The translations under genes were made by a program, and so were the position numbers. 64,000 bases of DNA from Candidatus Dechloromonas phosphorivorans (lineage in GTDB: Bacteria > Pseudomonadota > Gammaproteobacteria > Burkholderiales > Rhodocyclaceae): NCBI GenBank assembly GCA_016714975.1, contig JADKBR010000028.1, positions 62,001 through 126,000 of the forward strand. Reading direction: 5' to 3'. This document shows positions 57,937-64,000 of this stretch, in pieces. How positions within the stretch are numbered: the stretch's first letter is position 1; each line of letters opens with the position of its first letter. Under the pieces are notes generated by a model. That model had not been told where the DNA came from. It saw only the letters and a list, made by a program, of their open reading frames with translations, and ran no database searches.

Positions 57937-60792
57937 ATGGTGGAGGTCAGAATCTTCTTGTCCACCGTTAGCGCGGAGTTTCGCAGCTACCGCGACGCCT
58001 TGCGCCATTACCTGGAGCGCCCCAATGTCACGGCGAAGGTGCAGGAAGACTTCATCGCAACCGGCAGCGAAACGCTGGACATGCTCGACGACTACATACG
58101 TCAGTGCGAGGTGGTGATCCACCTGGTGGGCGACATGACCGGCGCGATGGCGCCGGCGCCGTCGGTGGCGGTGATCCGGCAACACTATCCGGATTTCGGC
58201 AGCCGGCTTCCCCCGGTAGCCACGTTTCTGGAGACCGGTGGACCGCTCCTCTCCTATACGCAGTGGGAAGCTTGGCTCGCGCTCTATCACGGCAAGCGGT
58301 TGATCATCGCCGTGCCGGAGAGCGGCGCCCAACGGGATGACCTCTCCGCGCCCAACCCGCTCCAGGCCGCCGCCCAACAGGAGCATCTGGCGCGCCTGAG
58401 GAGCATCAATCGTCACCCGGGAATTCGTTTCGTCTCGGCCGACCAGTTCGCCGCCGAGGTCTGGCGCTCAAGTCTGCTCGACATCCTGATCGAGGCCGGG
58501 CTGGTCAGGAAACCAGTCAGTCTCCCCTACACGAGCCTCGGCGACCTGTTCAAGGGGCGCGAGCCCCTGCTTGCCGCGCTGACCATTCAGTTCGGACCGT
58601 TCCCGCAGGGCAACGACCAAGCAGCCGTCGCCAAGGCGCTGACCGGGCTGGGCGGCGTCGGCAAGACGCGGCTGGCGCTCGAGTACGCCTGGCGGCGCGG
58701 CGGCTACACGGCGATGTTGCTGGTTGGCGCCGACAGCGCCGCAGCCCTCGAGCGCAATCTGGCCGCCCTGTGCGGGGCAGCGATCCTCGATCTCCCCGCG
58801 AAGGGCGAGACCGACGAAGGCTGGCAACGCGATGCCGTCGTCACCTGGCTCAACCAGCATCCCGGCTGGCTGCTGATTCTCGACAACGTCGATACGAAAC
58901 CCGCTGCGTCCGCCGTCAAGACGCTGCTCGCAAAATTGCTCGGCGGGCATGTCCTGATCACCAGCCGGCTGGCGAACTGGAGCGCCAGCGTTGCAACCGT
59001 TCCCGTGGATCTGCTCGCACCCGATGCCGCCGCAGACTTTCTGCTGTCGCGGACTGCGGGAAAACGCCGGCTGCAGCCCGACGATCCCGCCGCTGCGCAG
59101 ATCCTGGCCGGAGAGTTGGGTTATCTCGCGCTCGCGCTCGAGCAGGCCGGCGCCTACATCGTCCAGCGGCGTCTCAGCTTCGGCCAGTACCTGAGCGAAT
59201 GGCAACGCCGGCGCGAAACGGCGCTGGGATGGTACGACCCGGCCCTTATGGAATACCCGACCAGTGTCGCGATCACCTGGCAGACTTCGTTCGACCAGCT
59301 CAAGGCGCCTGCCCGCCGGCTGCTGCAGCGCCTCGCCTGGCTGGCCCCGGAACCCGTTCCCGAGTCGCTGCTCGACGTACCCGTAGCCGGAGATGATCCG
59401 GCCGCCGCCGACCCCTGTGGCGCCCTCGCGGAACTCGAGTCGTACTCGCTGGTGACACGTTCTGCCGACCTTCCTGCTTTCAGCGTGCACCGTCTGGTGC
59501 AGGAGGTCACCCGGCGCGGCCAGCGCGACGACTCCGCCCATGGCCCGCTGGTCGAAGCGCTGAACTGGGTGAACGAGGCGTTTGTCGGCGATCCTCTTGA
59601 TGTCCGCAACTGGGCGGTCCTCGATCCCCTGGCGGCGCACGCGCGGGCGGTCGCGGCCTGCGCGGATGGAGTCGGCATTCCCGACCCCACTACCCGCCTG
59701 CTCAACTACGTCGGTCTGCTGCTTAATCAGAAAGCCTTGTACGCCGAGGCCGAGCCGTTAATGCGCCGGGCGCTGGCGATCGACGAGGCGAGCTTCGGCA
59801 CCGACCATCCGAGAGTGGCAAGCGACCTCAACAACCTGGCCCTGTTGCTGCAAGCCACCAACCGTCTGGCCGAGGCCGAGCCGCTGCTACGCCGGGCGCT
59901 GGCGATCGACAAGGCGAGTTTCGGCGCCGACCACCCCAGTATCGCCATCCGGCTCAACAACCTGGCTGTGTTGCTGAAGTCCACCAACCGGCTGGCCGAG
60001 GCCGAGCCGCTGATGCGCCGGGCGCTGGCAATCGACGAGGCGACTTTCGGCCCGGACCACCCTGACGTCGCCCGCGACCTCAACAACCTGGCTTGGTTGC
60101 TGAAGGCCACCAACCGGCTGGCCGAGGCCGAGCCGCTGATGCACCGAGCGCTGGCAATCGACGAGGCGAGCTTCGGCGCCAGCCACCCGAGAGTGGCTAC
60201 CGACCTCAACAACCTGGCCGCATGGCTGCAGGCCACCAACCGGCTGGCCGAGGCCGAGCCTCTGATGCGCCGGGCACTGGTGATCGACGAGGCGAGTTTC
60301 GGCGCCGACCACCCGAGAGTGGCTACCGAGATCAACAACCTGGCCCAGTTACTGCAGGCCACCAACCGGCTGGCCGAGGCCGAGCCGCTGATGCGCCGGG
60401 CGCTGACAATCGACGAGGCGAGCTTCGGCCCGGACCACCCCGATGTCGCCCGCGACTTCAACAACCTGGCCCAGTTGCTGAAGGCCACCAACCGACTGGC
60501 CGAGGCCGAGCCGCTGCTACGCCGGGCGCTGACGATCGACGAGGCGAGCTTCGGCCCGGACCACCCCGATGTCGCCCGCGACTTCAACAACCTGGCCCAG
60601 TTGCTGAAGGCCACCAACCGACTGGCCGAGGCCGAGCCGCTGATGCGCAGGGCGCTGACAATCTGCGTCAGAAGCCTGGGTGCGGATCACCCCTCATCCC
60701 GGATCGTAATGGCCAATTACACCGGCCTGCTGCAGGGCATGGGCAGGACAGACGACGAAATCAGCGCGGCGCGGGCGTCCTTGATCGCTTGA
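57937..60792 (+). CDS. STAND NTPase: DUF4062 - NB-ARC - TPR protein
   Basis: 951 residues, three parts. Residues 1-120: DUF4062-like domain (VRIFLSTVSAEFRSYRDALRHYL, EVVIHLVGDMTG), a fold related to TIR. Residues about 215-500: NB-ARC NTPase with P-loop LGGVGKTRLALEYAW (about 237), Walker B WLLILDNVD, and LITSR sensor. Residues 590-925: eight 42-residue TPRs of kinesin light chain type. STAND proteins use the repeats to sense a ligand, then oligomerise and activate the N-terminal effector; several bacterial ones act in phage defence. No companion gene is obvious. Confidence 0.88.
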   Translation: MVEVRIFLSTVSAEFRSYRDALRHYLERPNVTAKVQEDFIATGSETLDMLDDYIRQCEVVIHLVGDMTGAMAPAPSVAVIRQHYPDFGSRLPPVATFLETGGPLLSYTQWEAWLALYHGKRLIIAVPESGAQRDDLSAPNPLQAAAQQEHLARLRSINRHPGIRFVSADQFAAEVWRSSLLDILIEAGLVRKPVSLPYTSLGDLFKGREPLLAALTIQFGPFPQGNDQAAVAKALTGLGGVGKTRLALEYAWRRGGYTAMLLVGADSAAALERNLAALCGAAILDLPAKGETDEGWQRDAVVTWLNQHPGWLLILDNVDTKPAASAVKTLLAKLLGGHVLITSRLANWSASVATVPVDLLAPDAAADFLLSRTAGKRRLQPDDPAAAQILAGELGYLALALEQAGAYIVQRRLSFGQYLSEWQRRRETALGWYDPALMEYPTSVAITWQTSFDQLKAPARRLLQRLAWLAPEPVPESLLDVPVAGDDPAAADPCGALAELESYSLVTRSADLPAFSVHRLVQEVTRRGQRDDSAHGPLVEALNWVNEAFVGDPLDVRNWAVLDPLAAHARAVAACADGVGIPDPTTRLLNYVGLLLNQKALYAEAEPLMRRALAIDEASFGTDHPRVASDLNNLALLLQATNRLAEAEPLLRRALAIDKASFGADHPSIAIRLNNLAVLLKSTNRLAEAEPLMRRALAIDEATFGPDHPDVARDLNNLAWLLKATNRLAEAEPLMHRALAIDEASFGASHPRVATDLNNLAAWLQATNRLAEAEPLMRRALVIDEASFGADHPRVATEINNLAQLLQATNRLAEAEPLMRRALTIDEASFGPDHPDVARDFNNLAQLLKATNRLAEAEPLLRRALTIDEASFGPDHPDVARDFNNLAQLLKATNRLAEAEPLMRRALTICVRSLGADHPSSRIVMANYTGLLQGMGRTDDEISAARASLIA
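59704..60711 (+). repeat. Eight 126-bp tandem repeats encoding TPR units
   Basis: Units start at 59704, 59830, 59956, 60082, 60208, 60334, 60460 and 60586, each 126 bp (42 codons). The consensus contains NNLA.LL, ATNRLAEAEPLMRRAL, IDEASFG and DHP. Bases 60409-60516 and 60535-60642 are identical over 108 bp, which points to very recent unit duplication or conversion. Confidence 0.95.
60723..60764 (+). repeat. Copy of a short repeat also found at 62318-62359
   Basis: The last codons of the STAND gene (CTGCTGCAGGGCATGGGC-AGGACAGACGACGAA region) recur in similar form at 62318-62359 just before the rbgA 3' end. About four in five bases match over some 42 positions. Confidence 0.6.
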
Positions 60793-60904
60793 CTTGCCCT
60801 TGGCAAACGACGGTTCGCCAACGACCGGCCGCTAGGACCCGACGGCCGAAACGGGACTTGACGCTGCGTCGCTGCGCGCAACAGCAGCCCGTCCACGACA
60901 GAAT

Positions 60905-61010
60905 TCACGTTTTTCAGTCCTTTTTCGGCGTCGACCGCGGCAGCCTGCTGCAACTGCCGCTGGCGAACCGCACGCGGTTGCCGGATTTCAAGGCTGATGC
61001 GCCCGATCAC
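60905..61010 (-). pseudogene. Degenerate copy of the rbgA 3' end
   Basis: Minus-strand translation gives IGRISLE...RAVRQRQLQQAAAVDAEKG, which parallels LGRISLETPELRALREQQLRGAAAVDGEKE at the C-terminus of the RbgA gene at 62271-63269. About 90 bases align with roughly three quarters identity. It has no upstream GTPase part, so it is a fragment. The surrounding 60793-61056 has no other recognisable gene. Confidence 0.7.
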
Positions 61011-61056
61011 GCCGGTGTCGGCGGACTGTATTCGAGTGGCGGCGCTCGTTTGACGA

Positions 61057-61817
61057 TCAGGCCGGGAGATCTTCGCTGGCTGCGCCTGATGGCAATTGCC
61101 GGACGCGGGCTGCCACCGCGGCGGCCCAGTGGCGGTAGGCCGGCTCGCCGGGATGGAATCCGTCCGGAGCGAGATAAGACGGATCCCGGGGATAGTCCAG
61201 GGAGACCACGGCGCACCGCCCATCGCGGCTGGCAAAGCGCAGGAGTTCATCGTTGAAGCGCCGGGCGCGCAGGCCGACACACCATCTCAACGGCTGCGGC
61301 AACGCTGTGAAGCGGTGCATTGGCGGCAATGCCGACAGCAGGATGTGCCGGACGCCAAAGCCGGATTCCAGCAGATCGAGCAAGCTGGCCAATGCGGCTG
61401 TCCATTGCCGGGTTCGCCGGCCGGTGATGACGTCATTGACTCCAATCGACACGATTGCCACGTCGAAGCGCCCGCCGGCGACTCCTCGAGTCGTCCGATG
61501 AGGTCGCGGGTCGTGACGCCCGATTCCGCATGAAGCTGCCAGTTCACCTTGAAATCCGGCATCAGTTCCTCGACGAGGCGACCTGCCAGAGCGCTCGCCT
61601 GCGATGCGGCGCCAACCCCCGCAGCGGCGGAGTCACCAAGGATCAGCAGGTTGAGCGCTGGTCCGCCCCCGCTCACGCCAGACCGGTCTCCCGGTGCTTC
61701 CGGCAACCTGGGTGTCACGCGCCGGACATACACGCCCTGCGCGAAGAGCAGTGGCGAAAGGGCCAGTGCGGGCAGCCAGCTCAGCAAGCCTTTCATGGGC
61801 GTCGGTTCATGGTCCAT
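61057..61817 (-). CDS. SGNH/GDSL-family hydrolase, frameshifted
   Basis: N-terminal hydrophobic segment (LLSWLPALALSPLLFAQGVYV) that is a signal peptide or anchor, then block I with the catalytic Ser (LLILGDSAAAGVG), block III with Asn (VSIGVNDVITG) and block V with Asp and His (DGFHPGEPAY). A missing base near 61470 (after RLEESPAG) splits the gene; restored it is about 250 residues. Esterase or lipase acting in the periplasm; substrate unknown. It lies between the two copies of the rbgA/STAND-end sequence. Confidence 0.87.
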
Positions 61818-61840
61818 GCAGGCGGATCCGGACGCGGGGA

Positions 61841-62209
61841 CTAACCCATGTGAAAGAAGTTCAGCTTGTTGCCGTCCAGGTCGCGAAAATAAGCTGCATG
61901 GAAACCGGCTAAGCGCTCGCCCGGTTTGCCTTCATCGGTGGCCCCGAGTTCGATAGCCAGCGCGTAGAGACTGTCGACATCTTCCCTTCTGCCAACGACG
62001 AGTGCCACCATGGTTCCATTGCCGACAGTCGCGGGCCGCCCGTCAAAGGGCGTCATCACCCCGACTGAAGGCGCCTGCATGCTGGTGCCCCACGCCACGC
62101 CACGTTCGCTTTCCCAAACGCGCTTGCCGCCCATCGCGGCAAAAAGCTGGTCGTAGAACGCAGTGGCGCGAGCCAGGTCGTTGGTGCCCAGAGTGACGTA
62201 GCCAATCAT
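61841..62209 (-). CDS. VOC-family (glyoxalase/bleomycin resistance-like) protein
   Basis: 122 residues, ATG with a GGAGAAAT site upstream. MIGYVTLGTNDLARATAFYDQLFAAMG at the N-terminus and AAYFRDLDGNKLNFF at the C-terminus are the VOC metal-site motifs. Common stand-alone family in proteobacteria with unknown substrate. Different subfamily from the VOC gene at 55965. Confidence 0.88.
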   Translation of the reverse strand: MIGYVTLGTNDLARATAFYDQLFAAMGGKRVWESERGVAWGTSMQAPSVGVMTPFDGRPATVGNGTMVALVVGRREDVDSLYALAIELGATDEGKPGERLAGFHAAYFRDLDGNKLNFFHMG

Positions 62210-62270
62210 GATTTCTCCTTGAATGTGATTGCAATGAGGTGCTGGAACGGGCCCCGTGTGCCTCTCCAGT

Positions 62271-63269
62271 TTACGTTGAAAATCCGGATCGCCCCGGATC
62301 CCGGGATTTGAAGACTGCCGGCCCGTTGCAGGCATTGGGCAGGACAGTCGACGAAGATGATCCGGTTTCCTGTTCTTTTTCGCCGTCGACCGCAGCAGCC
62401 CCCCGTAACTGCTGCTCGCGCAGCGCACGCAGTTCCGGGGTTTCGAGGCTGATGCGGCCGAGCGCCCCGCTTCGATAGTCGGTCAGCAGGATCGCCGCCG
62501 CCTTCTCGCAGTCGGGTTCTCCGCCACGGCCCTTGAGCAGGCAGCCGCGCTTCCTGGCTACAGCCTCGATGACTGCGGTGCCGTCCAGGCCTTCGGTGGC
62601 GAATCCATAGCGCGCCGTGAGCAGCGCTGGGTAGCTTGCGAGCAGAAAACCAGCGAGAAAGGTCGCCACCTCCTCGCCGATGTAGGCATTGACGCCGACC
62701 GCGTGACTGGCCGCCAGCATCAGGCCGTCGATCGGATGGTCGATCTTCGGCCACAGCAGGCCCGGCGTGTCGTAGAGGCACAGCCGCGAACTGATGTCGA
62801 TGCGCTGTTGGCTCTTGGTCACTGCCGGCTGGTCGCCGACGGCCGCGACCTTTTTCCTGACCAGCGCGTTCATCAGCGTCGATTTGCCGACATTGGGGAT
62901 GCCCATGATCATCAGGCGCAGTGGCTTGACGGCATCCTTGCGGTGCGGCGCGAGTTGCTGGGCCAGCGCCGGAATGCCGGCCACATCACTGGCTTTCTTG
63001 CACGATATCGCCACCGCCCTGACACCCGGCTGCTGGGAGAAATGATCGAGCCAGGCCCTGGTGGCCAACGGATCGGCCATGTCGGCCTTGTTCAGCAGCT
63101 TGAGACACGGACGCTGACGGAAGGCACGCAGCTCGTGAATCATCGGGTTGCTGCTCGCCTGCGGCAGGCGGGCATCGACCACCTCGACAACGACATCGGC
63201 CAGCGCCAGCGTCTCGGCCGCCTTTTTGCGGGCCGAGGTCATGTGACCGGGGAACCATTGGATGGACAT
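62271..63269 (-). CDS. Ribosome biogenesis GTPase RbgA/YlqF-type
   Basis: 332 residues from the ATG giving MSIQWFPGHMTSARKKAAE. Circularly permuted GTPase: G4 (LLNKADMAD) comes before G1 (GIPNVGKSTLMNAL), G2 and G3 (YDTPGLLWPK). The C-terminal domain follows (LLTDYRSGALGRISLE). The final 40 residues (from about GSSSSTVLPNA) look irregular and overlap the repeat at 62318-62359, so the natural C-terminus may have been altered. Assists large ribosomal subunit maturation in bacilli; role in proteobacteria is less clear. Confidence 0.9.
   Translation of the reverse strand: MSIQWFPGHMTSARKKAAETLALADVVVEVVDARLPQASSNPMIHELRAFRQRPCLKLLNKADMADPLATRAWLDHFSQQPGVRAVAISCKKASDVAGIPALAQQLAPHRKDAVKPLRLMIMGIPNVGKSTLMNALVRKKVAAVGDQPAVTKSQQRIDISSRLCLYDTPGLLWPKIDHPIDGLMLAASHAVGVNAYIGEEVATFLAGFLLASYPALLTARYGFATEGLDGTAVIEAVARKRGCLLKGRGGEPDCEKAAAILLTDYRSGALGRISLETPELRALREQQLRGAAAVDGEKEQETGSSSSTVLPNACNGPAVFKSRDPGRSGFST
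62318..62359. repeat. Second copy of the STAND-gene 3'-end sequence
   Basis: The plus strand here resembles the end of the STAND gene (60723-60764), including GGGCAGGACAG.CGACGAA. It lies within the 3' part of the RbgA gene. Together with the rbgA-end fragment at 60905-61010 it shows that a junction between the two genes was once duplicated. Confidence 0.6.
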
Positions 63270-63332
63270 GATCGAAGAAAATCCGTTGATGGGGCGCGTA
63301 TTATCGCAGCTCACATCGCCGGAAACGCCTTC

Positions 63333-63785
63333 ATGCACATTTGGGTCGACGCGGACGCCTGCCCCGGCGTCATCAAGGAAATTCTCTACCGGGTCGCCGA
63401 ACGCACCCGCCTGCCACTGACGCTGGTCGCCAACCAGTGGCTGAAAACCCCGCCCTACCCGAGCATCCGGTCGATTCAGGTAGCCAGGGGGGTTCGACGT
63501 CGCCGACCATCACATCGTCGATCAGGTGGAGGCAGGCGACCTGGTCATTACCGCCGACATCCCGCTGGCTGCCGCCGTGATCGACAAGGGCGCGCTGGCC
63601 TTGAACCCGCGCGGCGAACTCTACAGCAAGGAAAACATCCGGCAGACGCTGGACATGCGCAACTTCATGGACACCCTGCGCAGCAGCGGGTCGACACCGG
63701 CGGGCCACCGGCGTTCAGCCTGGCTGACCGCCAGGCATTCGCCAACCAGCTCGACCGCCTGCTGGCGGGCCGCCAAACCCTCAGA
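63333..63785 (+). CDS. YaiI/YqxD-family (DUF188) protein, two frameshifts
   Basis: Starts MHIWVDADACPGVIKEILYRVAERT, the DUF188 signature with Asp residues of a PIN-like fold. An extra G in the G6 run at 63487-63492 and a missing G near 63690 shift the frame twice. The corrected protein reads GFDVADHHIVDQVEAGDLVITADIPLAAAVIDKGALALNPRG, then NFMDTLRSSGVDTGGPPAFSLADRQAFANQLDRLLAG. About 150 residues, 3' end approximate. Conserved proteobacterial family of unknown function, divergent from rbgA. Confidence 0.88.
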
Positions 63786-64000
63786 CTACCTCACGCACTT
63801 CATCGAAGCGAAGGTTCGGGAACTTTCCTTGACCATGTTGAGATAGACGTTGTTGGGTGCGAGACCAGGTCATCGCCGCCGTCGAGCGCGACGTTGGCGC
63901 TATAGCGTTCGGAGAGCTGGCGCAGTTCGGCGGGGTCACCGTGAATCCAGCGGGCGGTCGCGCAGTTGTAATGCTCGAAATGACCAGCACCCCGTATTCG
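63786..64000 (-). CDS. C-terminal part of an unidentified protein, frameshifted, cut by window edge
   Basis: From the window end the minus strand reads GHFEHYNCATARWIHGDPAELRQL and SERYSANVALDGGDDLV; after a one-base disturbance near 63860 it continues APNNVYLNMVKESSRTFASM to a TAG at 63786. Composition and continuity across the shift indicate a real gene. The family was not recognised. It converges on the yaiI-like gene. Confidence 0.55.

Noticed and set aside
59727..60617. 296-codon repetitive open frame opposite the TPR array
   Set aside because: It mirrors the 126-bp coding repeats of the STAND gene and has serine/alanine-rich low complexity without known motifs.
59704..60711. Regular repeats considered as a CRISPR array
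   Set aside because: The units are 126 bp, contiguous without spacers, and encode TPR motifs in frame.
56868..60792. cobB and the STAND gene considered as a Sir2-STAND defence pair
   Set aside because: The Sir2 protein has the zinc module and size of a housekeeping CobB deacylase and is divergently transcribed; no evidence links them.

Overview
The window looks like chromosome of a GC-rich betaproteobacterium, most likely Rhodocyclales or a close relative. This rests on gene order and protein character: trxB-smr, glnB-nadE-ppa, cysM/hldD/rfaE1/ugd, lapB-lapA-ihfB-rpsA-cmk-aroA, a c4-like dihaem cytochrome and a separate RfaE1 kinase. The genus cannot be fixed from sequence alone. No tRNA, rRNA, CRISPR array or intact insertion sequence was seen.

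Layout. (1) 1-14.7 kb is core genome: the trxB end and smr on the plus strand, then a long minus-strand block for nitrogen/NAD metabolism, pyrophosphatase, cysteine synthesis, ADP-heptose synthesis, UDP-glucuronate, the LPS assembly factors LapA/LapB, IHF-beta, ribosomal protein S1 and AroA/Cmk. Two clear Rho-independent terminators separate transcription units. (2) 14.8-54.1 kb is a Wzx/Wzy-type surface polysaccharide (O-antigen or capsule) locus, almost all minus strand and mostly joined by 4-base start/stop overlaps. It encodes a Wzz chain-length regulator with a 9-bp tandem repeat and a WbpM-like C6 dehydratase, 4-reductase and PglC-type initiating transferase. It also encodes the FnlA/FnlB/FnlC L-FucNAc pathway with a WbuB-like transferase, and a GDP-route legionaminic acid pathway (LegB, LegC, LegG, LegI, LegF, PtmE, NeuD-type acyltransferase). 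Two complete WbpG/HisH/HisF amidotransferase sets (acetamidino sugars), a WbpB/WbpD/WbpE trio, Wzx, a Wzy candidate, a second ugd and glmS complete it. Five type II toxin-antitoxin pairs lie between the Wzz/WbpM end and the FucNAc genes, and two more small pairs are wedged exactly between fnlC, fnlB and fnlA. (3) 54.4-64 kb is mixed: cytochrome c, DUF3303, two VOC proteins, a Sir2 deacylase, a large DUF4062-NB-ARC-TPR STAND protein, an SGNH hydrolase, an RbgA-type GTPase and a YaiI-family protein, with traces of local duplication and a possible transposase remnant.

The genes in region 2 suggest a polysaccharide built on an initiating N-acetylated 6-deoxyhexose, containing L-FucNAc, a legionaminic acid probably carrying an acetamidino group, and perhaps a 2,3-diamino sugar that is also amidinated. 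A 521-residue protein with His-Pro and Ser-Ser motifs is the best candidate for the nonulosonate transferase.

Sequence quality caveat: about ten single-base frameshifts interrupt otherwise intact, partly essential genes (hldD, ihfB, cmk, aroA twice, cobB, the SGNH hydrolase, yaiI twice, the last gene). All lie in regions 1 and 3, most in short G/C or A/T runs. They look like base-calling errors rather than real pseudogenes.
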